Source: Alphaproteobacteria bacterium CG1_02_46_17
Lineage (GTDB): Bacteria; Pseudomonadota; Alphaproteobacteria; Micavibrionales; Micavibrionaceae
NCBI GenBank assembly: GCA_001871905.1
Contig: MNUG01000017.1
Span: forward strand, 397-64,396
Direction of reading: 5' to 3'
Length of the DNA: 64,000 nt
The translations under genes and the position numbers were made by a program. Position 1 is the first letter of the stretch. Each line of letters starts with the position of its first letter. The notes under the pieces were generated by a model, which made no database searches, was not told where the DNA came from, and was given only the letters and a program-made list of their open reading frames with translations. Below, piece after piece: positions 11,826-20,745 of this stretch.

Positions 11826-13010
11826 TTATGCCACAAGAGGCGATTTTGTTTCAAGCTTTTGATGGAAGGTTTTAAGAAATACCAACAAAATAAGTCCAAA
11901 CCCTAAGGATTTGCAGCTGGCGTAAAAGCCTGCCGAGATGACAAATGGAAAGATTAATGCCCAAAAAAGGACGCGATCACGGAATAAATCGGGAAGAGAC
12001 CGGATAATTCCAGTCAATAACCCTCCCGTAATCACAACCATTCCAAGTAATCCGGTTTTGAACAGCAGCGACGAAAACAGGGAATGGGTATAAAGAACCG
12101 ATAGCCCCCCAACCGCCGGATTTTCAAGACGGCTCCCCCAGCCATACCCGAACAAAGCGTGTCCCCACCCGTCAAAGACAAGCGAGAAGACCTGCTGCCA
12201 TTCCTGAACACGAGAGTTCAGCCCGACCAAATGGGTTTTGCGGATCATCACGTCTGAAACAAAAGAAAGCTCGCCCCACAAACTTCCCCCTAAGAACAAA
12301 AGGAAAGCCAGAACAATAACTGTACGGCGTGGGGTGCGCCGCGCCATCTCATAAATCATCACCCCGCATACAACCGCGACCGCAACAAGTCCCGCCCGTT
12401 GCATCATCAAAACCATGGACAGGATCGGGGACAAAGACAAAACGATCAATAAGCAAGCCATCCCCCAACGTCCTTTGCTCCAGATAAGGCGGGCCGCACA
12501 CCCAATCATCCACAATGCTGAAAACAGAACTTCGGGGTTGTTTGACAAATACAACAAATCAAGCGGGGTTCCCCATTCAAAGGAACCCCCCGAAAAATAA
12601 AGATCCAAAAACGGGGTCATCGCTCTGATAGAAAATAAGAACCCCATCATCGCGATTAGATGATAAAATCTGTCGCCCAGTTCTTCTGCATGCCTCCTGT
12701 AAATCAAAACCAGAAACAAAAACAGGAAGGGAATAATATCACGGAACAGATCCGCCAAGATCGCGCCATTCATAACGCCCGCCAGCAGCGGAACCAACAT
12801 GCCATAGGCGACAAGGGGGATATAAATTTGTCCGCGTGCAATATCTCCGAACTGGGCAGAAAACAATAAACACAGAAAAACGATTACCTCAACCAAACCG
12901 AGATGATCCGGTGTCGGTGAGCCAAACGCCGCATAAGTCAGGCATCCCAAAACAAACAAAGAACAGGACAGTGAAATCTGCGGCAAGGATGAAAAAAAAT
13001 GACCCTTCAT
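11826..13010 (-). CDS. O-antigen polymerase/ligase-like membrane protein (Wzy/WaaL type)
   Basis: 394 residues, very hydrophobic, about 10-12 membrane helices. The C-terminal half has the Wzy_C-like pattern: an arginine-containing loop (GLNSRVQEWQQV), GYGWGSRLENP and YTHSLFSSLLFKTGLLG. This matches the G-x-G and H-(N/S)-x-x-x-x-x-x-x-x-G-x-x-G signature of polymerases and ligases. A good ribosome binding site (GGAGAAG) precedes the ATG. As the first gene of the minus-strand operon with a Wzz-like gene, polymerase is more likely than ligase, though the sequence alone does not decide. No Wzx flippase is seen in the window. Confidence 0.75.
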   Translation of the reverse strand: MKGHFFSSLPQISLSCSLFVLGCLTYAAFGSPTPDHLGLVEVIVFLCLLFSAQFGDIARGQIYIPLVAYGMLVPLLAGVMNGAILADLFRDIIPFLFLFLVLIYRRHAEELGDRFYHLIAMMGFLFSIRAMTPFLDLYFSGGSFEWGTPLDLLYLSNNPEVLFSALWMIGCAARLIWSKGRWGMACLLIVLSLSPILSMVLMMQRAGLVAVAVVCGVMIYEMARRTPRRTVIVLAFLLFLGGSLWGELSFVSDVMIRKTHLVGLNSRVQEWQQVFSLVFDGWGHALFGYGWGSRLENPAVGGLSVLYTHSLFSSLLFKTGLLGMVVITGGLLTGIIRSLPDLFRDRVLFWALIFPFVISAGFYASCKSLGFGLILLVFLKTFHQKLETKSPLVA

Positions 13011-13031
13011 TTTTCTAAACTTCTCCGACCA

Positions 13032-13865
13032 TTATCCCAAAGCTTCGAATAACATTTTACTCGCAATCAAAATCAACAAAACAGCAAAAATAGTTTTCAA
13101 TTTTTTGACTGGCATCGCGTGGGACGCCCGTACTCCCAGCGGGGCGCACAACACGCTAAATGGAAAAATAAGTCCCCACGCCACCACATTGACAAACCCG
13201 ATAAAACCGGATGCCCCAATATCGGAGTGGTCGCCAATCACCATAAACCCGATCGCGGCAGGTACAGAAATCACCACCCCCAGAACCGATGAGGTGGCGA
13301 TGGCACGGTGTAAGGACACTCCTGCCCGCGAGAGATAGGGAACATTCAGCGTTGCCCCGCCAATCCCGACCAGTGTCGAAAAAACCCCTATCAATGCCGA
13401 CGACGGAGACGCCCAGAACCAGCACAACATCACAGGATGTGCCGCCCCACCCTCTTTCTTGAAGAAAATCAGAGCCGCGAGGAAATAGAGCCCGATCGCA
13501 AAAATCAATTGCAACTGTGCGCTTTTCAAACCTGAGACTACAAAAATTCCGAAAACAACACCCGCAACCAAAGCCGGAGCAAGGGCACGAAACGCATCCC
13601 AGTCAACTGCCCCGCGTTTGATCTGGGCACGAGAGGAAGATAACCCCGTCGGGATAATAATCGCCATCGCTGTCCCCAACGCGGTATGCATCAGAACCTC
13701 CGGTGCCAATTGCCCTGCATAGAAATGCTGCCCGATATAGTAAAGTGCAGGAACCAGTATCGCACCGCCCCCAACACCCAAAAGCCCTGCAATAAAACCG
13801 ACAAAACATCCCAAGCCGACAAAGAAGGGAAAAACCATCAAAAAATCGAGAGAAAATATATCCAT
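13032..13865 (-). CDS. TauE/SafE family membrane permease (putative anion/sulfite exporter)
   Basis: 277 residues, about eight membrane helices. The family's glycine-rich motif GFIAGLLGVGGGAILVPAL follows TM1, and its repeat is FSTLVGIGGATLNVPYL in the second half. This two-fold repeat is typical of the family, whose members move sulfite, sulfoacetate or other small anions across the inner membrane. The stop is 21 bases from the start of the Wzy-like gene on the same strand, so it may lie upstream in the same transcript, but nothing links it to polysaccharide. The start codon has only a weak ribosome binding site. Confidence 0.85.
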   Translation of the reverse strand: MDIFSLDFLMVFPFFVGLGCFVGFIAGLLGVGGGAILVPALYYIGQHFYAGQLAPEVLMHTALGTAMAIIIPTGLSSSRAQIKRGAVDWDAFRALAPALVAGVVFGIFVVSGLKSAQLQLIFAIGLYFLAALIFFKKEGGAAHPVMLCWFWASPSSALIGVFSTLVGIGGATLNVPYLSRAGVSLHRAIATSSVLGVVISVPAAIGFMVIGDHSDIGASGFIGFVNVVAWGLIFPFSVLCAPLGVRASHAMPVKKLKTIFAVLLILIASKMLFEALG

Positions 13866-14031
13866 AACCCATTCATATCACAGGATTTTTTATCAGAGAT
13901 TTCTAAAATAAAATTTCTCTGACTTTTCCCGAATATTTTAACCACTCATAAACTATTTGGCAGCATTATAGAAAACAAGAGAACAGACCAAAAAAATCAA
14001 AATCAAATTGGGGTCTGGAGGATGGTGTATA

Positions 14032-14745
14032 ATGCAAGTAAATATCAAAGAATTTGTTGAGCAATCCGGACTGAGCGAGCCGTTTTATCCGGGGAAGCGA
14101 ATTGTCAAAGCCTGCCCGCAACCGGGAGAATTCAGGAGCCATTGTGTCGTCTATGACTGGCGCGACCCATCCCGCATCCGCATTGAAATCAAGGCGGGAT
14201 TGAGCGGTCTGGATATGGCCCCGAAAGATCTGGTCAAATATCCGGTTAGCTTCCAAGCCCCCACCTATGTCGAGATTGATGTCCAGACAGGGGATATGCG
14301 AACCGTTACCCGCAAAGCCGTTGCCAATGATGATGACCAGTTCACCGACATGCCTGACGATGAGGACGAAGATGGAGAAGGGTCTGATGGCCGCAAAGGT
14401 AAATCTGGCGGAGGAGGAAAACGCCCCGCAAAGAAAAGTCTAAGCGACTCACGCCTGTCGTTCTCGTCTGCTGTGGAAGGCTTTTTGCCGGATGCCGGAA
14501 AGATTGTCGAAATGGTGGTCATGGGTAAGAAAATTGCGGAAGAGGCCTATGAGAATGTTGTCGGGAAACTCAAAACCCAGATTTCTCATGCAAAAATTGT
14601 CACGACCGAATTGATGGCTGCCGCAGGGAAACTGGTGACGAAATTCACTCCACCAGCCTTTATGAAACCAGTAGGGGATGAGAACAAAGTCTATAAATAT
14701 AATCGGGAGAAAAATGAACCGATGTTTACCGGTATGACTCCCTGA
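14032..14745 (+). CDS. Hypothetical protein with acidic and Gly/Lys-rich linker
   Basis: 237 residues, no recognised family. Residues 1-95 look folded, with alternating strands. A highly acidic run follows at about 104-125 (DDDQ...DDEDEDGEG), then a basic Gly/Lys linker (about 128-145) and a helical C-terminal half (about 160-215). No signal peptide or membrane segment is present. The start at 14032 is chosen for a GGAGG box ten bases upstream; the longer frame from 14008 would place that box inside the gene. A perfect 11-bp hairpin follows the stop. Divergent from the TauE-type gene. Confidence 0.7.
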   Translation: MQVNIKEFVEQSGLSEPFYPGKRIVKACPQPGEFRSHCVVYDWRDPSRIRIEIKAGLSGLDMAPKDLVKYPVSFQAPTYVEIDVQTGDMRTVTRKAVANDDDQFTDMPDDEDEDGEGSDGRKGKSGGGGKRPAKKSLSDSRLSFSSAVEGFLPDAGKIVEMVVMGKKIAEEAYENVVGKLKTQISHAKIVTTELMAAAGKLVTKFTPPAFMKPVGDENKVYKYNREKNEPMFTGMTP

Positions 14746-14782
14746 CCCTCAACTAAAGAAATAGAGAGATACTGATACGACC

Positions 14783-14808
14783 AAAGCCCGTTATTTCTAA
14801 CGGGCTTT
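14783..14808. terminator. Hairpin terminator between convergent genes
   Basis: AAAGCCCGTTA, loop TTTC, TAACGGGCTTT: a perfect 11-bp stem between the convergent genes ending at 14745 and 14835. The T/A ends of the stem allow use in both directions. Confidence 0.8.
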
Positions 14809-14834
14809 ACCTTTGTCTTGAAGATGAATTTAGA

Positions 14835-15203
14835 CTATTGGGAATTCTTATAAACCGGCGATCCGTTTCTGACCCACTCGCCATAGACAATCTTACCCAG
14901 TGCAGAGGACTTTTTGATGGCAATCGCATCGTCTCCTCTAATCAAATGATTATACAATATATTGGCACTAACCATACGATTAAGCGGGTTGTCTTCCGTA
15001 CAAAAATCACTTCCCTGATAATCTCCGCTATCAAGAATTTTTTCGTGGCGAACCCGAATATGGGTGGCAACATTGGCACTAGGTACGATTTTATCGGCGT
15101 CGCACCAATACCAATCACTATCGGCGCGTACCTGAGACACATTCATAAGAACCACAGATGCGCACATCACCCCGATTACAGCCAATTGATTCAGTTTTTT
15201 CAT
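14835..15203 (-). CDS. Small secreted protein of unknown function
   Basis: 122 residues. A signal peptide begins MKKLNQLAVIGVMCASVVLM and should be cut after VRA (about residue 28). The mature part has Cys at about 34 and 68 (WYWCDADK, SDFCTEDNP), which could form one disulfide. The start 15203 follows GAGGGGTGG; the frame is open to 15233, but those ten extra residues would precede the signal peptide. No family recognised. Divergent from the rhomboid gene. Confidence 0.65.
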   Translation of the reverse strand: MKKLNQLAVIGVMCASVVLMNVSQVRADSDWYWCDADKIVPSANVATHIRVRHEKILDSGDYQGSDFCTEDNPLNRMVSANILYNHLIRGDDAIAIKKSSALGKIVYGEWVRNGSPVYKNSQ

Positions 15204-15286
15204 AGCCCACCCCTCGAAAACATAGAACTCCATTATATATTTTATATATTTTCCACTAAAAAAGGATTAAACAGGAGTTATCCCTA

Positions 15287-15322
15287 ATGATGAGCCATCC
15301 GATAGCATTCCGAAATGACTGA
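15287..15322 (+). CDS. Possible 11-residue leader peptide overlapping the rhomboid start
   Basis: MMSHPIAFRND with stop TGA at 15320-15322. It has a good AGGAG box (15273-15277) nine bases before its ATG. The rhomboid ATG at 15315 lies inside its last codons and has no ribosome binding site of its own. This is the layout of translational coupling. It is an inference from spacing only. Confidence 0.35.
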   Translation: MMSHPIAFRND

Positions 15323-16016
15323 CCCTGACCAGAAGAATATCCTTAAATTTACACCACGCGTTTCGGACAAACCCGAAACAAAGCGTATCAAGCCTCCTCC
15401 CATGTTCAATATCCCTTCCGCGACCAAATATTTAACCGGCGGGATGATCGGGCTCTATGCACTGTTATGGATTTCCGGATTATTCGTGACTGACCTCGGT
15501 AGATTTATTACTGGTCTGGGCGGATTTATTTCAGGAAGCTGGACTGGCGTCGCCCCTTTTTGGTGGTGGACGCCCTTGACCCCCTTCACATCTATTTTTC
15601 TGCACGGAAGCTGGATGCATATCGGCATGAATGCCTTGATGTTGGTTGCGATTGGAAGTGGCGTTGAAAAATGGCTAGGGACAAAGCGTTTCCTGATTAT
15701 TTTCTTTTGTGCGTCATGGATTGCCCTCCTGACCCACTTCGCTTTCAGCCCTCATAGCACCTCGCCGATTGTTGGCGCATCAGGCAGCATCAGCGGTCTG
15801 TTCGGAGCAATTTTGCTTGGGATGCGCACTGACAATTCGAACAATCCTCTTGGAGGTAATATCCTGCCAATCATTATCATCTGGATTGTCATTTCCGTCC
15901 TCATGGGAATAATGGGATCGCCGGATGGATCGAATGTCGCATGGGTGGCCCATATCGGCGGATTTCTGGGTGGAATAGGTATTGCTCACCTGATGCTTCA
16001 AAAATCTCAAAAATAA
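15315..16016 (+). CDS. Rhomboid family intramembrane serine protease
   Basis: 233 residues, about six membrane helices after a 35-residue polar N-terminus. Catalytic Ser156 is in GASGSISGLFG and catalytic His213 in AHIGGFLGGIG. The oxyanion-side H102 and N106 are in SWMHIGMNALM. All are the expected residues for an active protease that cuts membrane-spanning substrates. The extra loop with WWWTPLTP resembles the L1 region. No partner substrate is evident nearby. Translation may be coupled to the short upstream frame at 15287. Confidence 0.92.
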   Translation: MTDPDQKNILKFTPRVSDKPETKRIKPPPMFNIPSATKYLTGGMIGLYALLWISGLFVTDLGRFITGLGGFISGSWTGVAPFWWWTPLTPFTSIFLHGSWMHIGMNALMLVAIGSGVEKWLGTKRFLIIFFCASWIALLTHFAFSPHSTSPIVGASGSISGLFGAILLGMRTDNSNNPLGGNILPIIIIWIVISVLMGIMGSPDGSNVAWVAHIGGFLGGIGIAHLMLQKSQK

Positions 16017-16036
16017 ATATTAGAAAAACTACAGGA

Positions 16037-17368
16037 TCAGGAACCTAGAAGAATCTGTGTTTCCGAAGCAACAGGTTCCCGCCATTCCAGAGTATTGAAC
16101 AAACCTTCCGGTTCGATAACAGCCTGCCACACCGCGTATTGTCGTCCGGACTTGGGGCAAACCCACACCGCCCCTTTGGGCGATTGATAAGCACGATCCA
16201 ACCACTGGCGAATGACATCAGGCCGTCTTTCGGTCATCTCCTCCAGCAGCACCCACAAACGATAAATATCTTCGGTCGCCCCGCTCTTTTCGGCCTTGGC
16301 CAGATTCGCTCTGGCATCCCCCCATAACCCATCCTCAATTGCGGCACGAGCCAATGCCACATATACAGAATGTGACCCTTTGTGAAAATGTGAAACAGAT
16401 TCGATTCTTTTAAATCTGGGAGAAACCTGACCTGCTTTAACCGGTGGCATCAGATCTCCCCACAGGGAAATCAAATCGGGATGATCTATTTTCTTCCATG
16501 CCTTCAAAATAACTGCTTCTGCTTTTTTACGCTGATCAAGCGTTTGATATAAACGCGCCAAACGGGTAACCGCAGGAACAAAATAGCCATTCACACCAAC
16601 AGACTTTTTATAAAATGCCAGAGCTTCTTCTTTTCGGTCGGAGCCCAAAGCCATATCCCCCAAGGCACAATAGATGGCAACACGGTCATGGTCGGCATCA
16701 TCGCGGGTAATAATTTTATGCTTAACGGCCTGATCCAGAGTGATCAACGCGTCATTCCACAAGCGATTTTTAATCTCGAGATCATAAACGGCTCGTAGCA
16801 GTTGGTAATTTTTCGGATATTTTTTGACCGCTTCGCGCGATAGTAATAACGCCTTGGCCAAATCACCTGATAAAATAGCGTTCTGGATCAAACCCTGAAG
16901 TCCAAGCAAAGATGTTTCAGCGTTTTTCAAAAGCATTTGATACGGTTCATCAACATCGGACTCACCATCCATCTCGCGGATAGCCTGAGCCTGCAATAAA
17001 AGTGGCAAACCGGATTCTGCTTCGGGTAAAAATTTCTGGGCACGATGCGCCAGATAGCGCGCATTCTTGTAATCTCCCATCGCGGCAGAGGTCAAACTCC
17101 GCAACAGCGCCTGATATCCTTTTTCATGACGACGTTGCTGACGATATCTTGAATAATTGCGTGGAAAAGAAACGATGCGATAAGCAACGCCCGACACAAT
17201 AACCAGAATCAAAAAACCGATAAACGCCGAGACCGCCAGAAAGCCCATTTGGACCGTGACATGATACGCCTGCCATTCCAATACAACTTCGCCCGGAAGA
17301 GTCGCAAGATAAGTCGCGATTCCAAGTACCAGAGATATTTTAACAAGATACCACAACGTTCTGATCAT
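16037..17368 (-). CDS. hemY: HemY-like tetratricopeptide membrane protein
   Basis: 443 residues, COG3898 type. Two N-terminal membrane helices (about 6-24 and 38-62) precede TPR-like helical repeats (about 95-380) and a C-terminal segment with AVWVCPKSGRQYAVWQAV. That Cys-bearing tail is typical of the alphaproteobacterial form. This is not the protoporphyrinogen oxidase that shares the name. The protein sits with hemC and hemD in many proteobacteria, and its exact role is unsettled. It starts three bases after the mitofilin-like stop with AAAGGACA as ribosome binding site, so it is the last gene of the heme operon. Confidence 0.85.
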   Translation of the reverse strand: MIRTLWYLVKISLVLGIATYLATLPGEVVLEWQAYHVTVQMGFLAVSAFIGFLILVIVSGVAYRIVSFPRNYSRYRQQRRHEKGYQALLRSLTSAAMGDYKNARYLAHRAQKFLPEAESGLPLLLQAQAIREMDGESDVDEPYQMLLKNAETSLLGLQGLIQNAILSGDLAKALLLSREAVKKYPKNYQLLRAVYDLEIKNRLWNDALITLDQAVKHKIITRDDADHDRVAIYCALGDMALGSDRKEEALAFYKKSVGVNGYFVPAVTRLARLYQTLDQRKKAEAVILKAWKKIDHPDLISLWGDLMPPVKAGQVSPRFKRIESVSHFHKGSHSVYVALARAAIEDGLWGDARANLAKAEKSGATEDIYRLWVLLEEMTERRPDVIRQWLDRAYQSPKGAVWVCPKSGRQYAVWQAVIEPEGLFNTLEWREPVASETQILLGS

Positions 17369-17371
17369 TCT

Positions 17372-18964
17372 TTATTGTCCTTTTACCTCCGGCACGAAGG
17401 ATTTGAATTCATTCATCATGGACTCCATACCGCCGCCTGTCGCCATGTAAGCTCCACCCGACCCGCCGGCAGCATCACGAACCAGACCATTGATCTGATT
17501 TTTAAGTTTGAGAACCAGATTCTGCCCCAGCATTTGCTGAACTTTTCGCGCCATCATCGTGGCTTGTGCCTGATCGATAAAAGGCTGCGCTTTTTGAGCC
17601 GCGGGTCCTTCAATGCCTTGAAGGATTTGAACAGCCCCTTCAATATCACCCTGATCGAGAAGCTTTTGCGCCTCGGCTACTTTGATCTGGGTATCTGTTC
17701 CTGAAATTTGCTGGCCGTCTTTTTCAACCTTGACCAAATTCCCCAGACGCGCCAGTGCCTTATCTTCAACAGAAATATCCTGTCCGGACAAAGAGGCGGC
17801 AACAATCTCGCCTGTCAAGGAACGGAATTCGGCTGAAAGACCCTCAGGAGTCAAAACGCCGTCTTTGGCTTTTGGCGATAAACGATCAATCGCAGCCGAA
17901 AGCTCGGGATCATCTTTGGCCAATGTTTGTTTCAACAGCGCCAGATCCTGATCGAATGAATCATTGTTCCGCGCCAGAGAATTTCGCAATTGAGCCATCC
18001 CCATCAACATGACCGCCGCTTTCATATCCTCGGGCGCAACATCCTTGAATGTTGCAGCAACAGCCGGATCACTGTCCTTCAACTTGGTAAAGGCAGCCAC
18101 CAGATTTTCATCCGTAGCTCCTTCTGGCATCTGGACAGTTTGAACCAGCGACGACACCATATTCCCCAATTCACCGGCACCTTCCGGAGATTGCTGCATC
18201 AACTGGATGCGGGTCATCAGATCCTGCAAGCCCATGGACTTCGCCTGAGCCAGCAACCCGCTCATATGATGTTCCACCTTGGCCAAACGTTGCTGCATAT
18301 TTCCGCTTTGCAGATCATTCTGCAAACCCTCGACAACACTGCTATATCCTTTGGCCTGTTCTGCCAGTTCACCGACTTTGGACTGCAAACTGGAAAGCTT
18401 TTGCACATATTCTTGTGGTAAAACCGATAACTGGGCTTCTTTTTGTGCTTTAGCCGCCTTCATCAGCTCGACTTCTTGTTCGAGTTCGACCAGACGTTTT
18501 TCCTGTTCAGTCAATTCATGGACTTTTGGCGCAACCGCAAAAACCGTTCCGATCACCGCCGACGCTATCATCAAAACACCGGCAATAATTAAGGTTGTTT
18601 TCGGACTTTGCATTTTCAGCTCAGGCCGCACGACCACCCGATCCACATCGGAAAAATCATGACCAGACTGCTTTTGTCCGGAACCAAACTCGATGTTTTT
18701 TTCACGAATAACGGCTTTTTCCGGCGTAGCCTCACCTTGTGACCCACTATCAAGTAAATTCCCCAGATCAATATTATGAGCCTTGGCGGCCGCAATCAAT
18801 TCATCTCGACGATTGGCCGGAATAGATTGACGTTGTTTCCATCCCTGAATAGTGGTCACCGCCACACCCATCTTGGTCGCCATCGGGCGAATACCGCCGA
18901 ACCGTTCGATAATATGGGCTGCATTTTCGATATTGTTGTTTTGATCTGGTTGATCCGAACTCAT
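17372..18964 (-). CDS. Mitofilin-like (COG4223) membrane protein with N-terminal helix-turn-helix
   Basis: 530 residues. Residues about 18-70 form a Cro/YdaS-type helix-turn-helix: FGGIRPMATKMGVAVTTIQG followed by WKQRQSIPANRR. A polar linker, a membrane helix at about 124-145 and a coiled coil at about 147-260 come next. The rest is helical and rich in Ala and Gln, ending in a domain with QKLLDQGDIEGAVQILQGI, as in bacterial mitofilin relatives. Such proteins sit between hemD and hemY in alphaproteobacteria. The start overlaps the hemD stop (ATGA). The fusion of a DNA-binding-type domain is unusual and would place it in the cytoplasm, with the coiled coil in the periplasm. Whether it binds DNA is unknown. 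Confidence 0.8.
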   Translation of the reverse strand: MSSDQPDQNNNIENAAHIIERFGGIRPMATKMGVAVTTIQGWKQRQSIPANRRDELIAAAKAHNIDLGNLLDSGSQGEATPEKAVIREKNIEFGSGQKQSGHDFSDVDRVVVRPELKMQSPKTTLIIAGVLMIASAVIGTVFAVAPKVHELTEQEKRLVELEQEVELMKAAKAQKEAQLSVLPQEYVQKLSSLQSKVGELAEQAKGYSSVVEGLQNDLQSGNMQQRLAKVEHHMSGLLAQAKSMGLQDLMTRIQLMQQSPEGAGELGNMVSSLVQTVQMPEGATDENLVAAFTKLKDSDPAVAATFKDVAPEDMKAAVMLMGMAQLRNSLARNNDSFDQDLALLKQTLAKDDPELSAAIDRLSPKAKDGVLTPEGLSAEFRSLTGEIVAASLSGQDISVEDKALARLGNLVKVEKDGQQISGTDTQIKVAEAQKLLDQGDIEGAVQILQGIEGPAAQKAQPFIDQAQATMMARKVQQMLGQNLVLKLKNQINGLVRDAAGGSGGAYMATGGGMESMMNEFKSFVPEVKGQ

Positions 18965-19674
18965 TTTTTTTCCTGTAGCAAAATAGTTAAAGCCGCAATC
19001 ATGGACGCCGTATCAGGCTGTGATGCGACCACAGATTTTTTCCAAGGCAGCGAGGCAACAGTTTCTTCGACAGCCGCCGAAATCGACACAAGATTTATAC
19101 CCCCGATTAACCCCTCTAGTCCATAGTGCCGGATAAGATCAGCAAAAACAACACCTGCACGAGCAGAAAACAACGTCACAGAATGTAGATTTTGGAAATT
19201 CGCGACAATTTCAGGGGAAATGCCATTCACCGGACGCGCCTGATACAAAATCTGCTGATCCCATGTAAATTGTGGCAAGGCCTGCACCAGATCCTCACGA
19301 ATTTCTGCCCCGCGCAAATATAAGATACGCGCTCCCTCTTCGCTCCGCTCAGTCAACTGACTTTTCAAGCCCTCAACATTTTGCTGTGCAAAAACCGTGT
19401 GAAAGCCACATGATCTTGCTTTGTCCGCTGTGACCTCGCCCACACAAAAGAGTGGAGTTTCCAAAATTGCTGAGAAATCAAACTGACCCGAAAACACTTG
19501 CCCGCTGGTTGCGACCACTGCGTCATACGGAAGACGGGGAGAAAATCCACCCCGATCGACAAGAACATCAAATAGCGGACATAAAAGGGGATCAAATCCG
19601 CCTGAGCGAAGAGAGTCTGCAAACCCTTTAGCCTGCTCAAGCGGACGCGTGACCAGAACTAAAGGATCTGACAT
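18961..19674 (-). CDS. hemD: Uroporphyrinogen-III synthase
   Basis: 237 residues. HemD folds and cyclises hydroxymethylbilane to uroporphyrinogen III. Family features are the N-terminal VLVTRPLEQAKGFADSL, the central ILYLRGAEIREDL and the C-terminal VTLFSARAGVVFADL and VSISAAVEETVASL. The length is normal (about 240-250). The ATG follows the hemC stop directly (TAG-ATG), and the stop overlaps the next gene's start by four bases, so all are translated from one message. Confidence 0.93.
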   Translation of the reverse strand: MSDPLVLVTRPLEQAKGFADSLRSGGFDPLLCPLFDVLVDRGGFSPRLPYDAVVATSGQVFSGQFDFSAILETPLFCVGEVTADKARSCGFHTVFAQQNVEGLKSQLTERSEEGARILYLRGAEIREDLVQALPQFTWDQQILYQARPVNGISPEIVANFQNLHSVTLFSARAGVVFADLIRHYGLEGLIGGINLVSISAAVEETVASLPWKKSVVASQPDTASMIAALTILLQEKK

Positions 19675-20604
19675 CTATAACAATCCTTCGGGCAATCTGG
19701 GTTTCAAGCGATGACCAATCACCTGTCCCAAGGTGCGTGCTTCATCAAGAGAGGCAACTGGCCCTTCAATATCATCTAAAAAGAATTCAGACCCATCCGG
19801 TTGGGCAACCGCCACATCCAGCGTCATGCGTCCATCCTTTAATTGAGCATACGCCCCGACGGGGGTATGACATGACCCATCCAAAACCTGCAACGCTGCA
19901 CGTTCTGCAACCGCAACCAGCGTCGTATCCGGACAAGAAATAGCCTCAAAAGCCTTGGCCACATCGGCGTCCCCTGCACGAATCTCGATCCCGACAATTC
20001 CCTGCCCACATGCCGGCAAAAATTCCTGCGGCTCCAGAATACGGGTAATATGGCTTGCCAGCCCCAGACGATTAAGTCCCGCCACCGACAGAAAGGTTGC
20101 ATCAACCTGACCTTGGGCAAGCTTTTCCAGGCGGGTGGGCACATTCCCGCGCAAGGGAGCCACTTTCAAATGTGGGTATTTGGACAATAGAAAGGCCTGA
20201 CGGCGCAAACTCGACGTCCCGACCACAGACCCTTCAGGCATATCTTCAAAGCTTTTATATTTGACAGACACAAAAGCATCACGCGGATCTTCACGCGGCA
20301 GGAAATGATCAATCACCAGACCATCGGGCAAAAAGGACGGCATGTCCTTCAAGGAATGGATACCACAATCAATTTCATCCGCCAGAATACGCTGCTCAAT
20401 CTCGTGCGCGAACTGCCCTTTTCCGCCTTTGGCTTCCATGAGACGGGTTTCCCCCTGAGCCGGCTTCCAGTCACCGGACGTCAGAATTTCAATGATCTCG
20501 ACCTCCAGGTCCGGATGCGCCGCGCGCAGCGCGTTCGCCACCAGATTGGTCTGGGTCATAGCCAACAAGGAACCACGAGTTCCGATACGAAGTTTTTGAA
20601 GCAT
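19675..20604 (-). CDS. hemC: Hydroxymethylbilane synthase (porphobilinogen deaminase)
   Basis: 309 residues. It polymerises four porphobilinogens on a dipyrromethane cofactor. Motifs are the N-terminal LRIGTRGSLLAMTQT, the KGGKGQF loop, SLKDMPSFLPDGL, GTSSLRRQA and LRGNVPTRLEKL, and the cofactor cysteine in DGSCHTPVGAYA. The length is standard. First gene of the operon, divergent from tsaD with a 141-base gap that must hold both promoters; AAAGG precedes the ATG. Confidence 0.97.
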   Translation of the reverse strand: MLQKLRIGTRGSLLAMTQTNLVANALRAAHPDLEVEIIEILTSGDWKPAQGETRLMEAKGGKGQFAHEIEQRILADEIDCGIHSLKDMPSFLPDGLVIDHFLPREDPRDAFVSVKYKSFEDMPEGSVVGTSSLRRQAFLLSKYPHLKVAPLRGNVPTRLEKLAQGQVDATFLSVAGLNRLGLASHITRILEPQEFLPACGQGIVGIEIRAGDADVAKAFEAISCPDTTLVAVAERAALQVLDGSCHTPVGAYAQLKDGRMTLDVAVAQPDGSEFFLDDIEGPVASLDEARTLGQVIGHRLKPRLPEGLL

Positions 20605-20745
20605 AATGCCTTTATATAGTTACGTTTTTTCAAATTTTTGCACCTTCATGGATATAGTAAAGCCCTTATTTTGGCAACCATATGAAAAGCGACATCTTGC
20701 TCTCGTCCACAGGACAGGCTAAGGACATGATATAAAGGATAAAAC

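Noticed and set aside
16037-17368. Reading HemY as protoporphyrinogen oxidase
   Set aside because: No FAD site; the sequence is a TPR membrane protein of the COG3898 kind.
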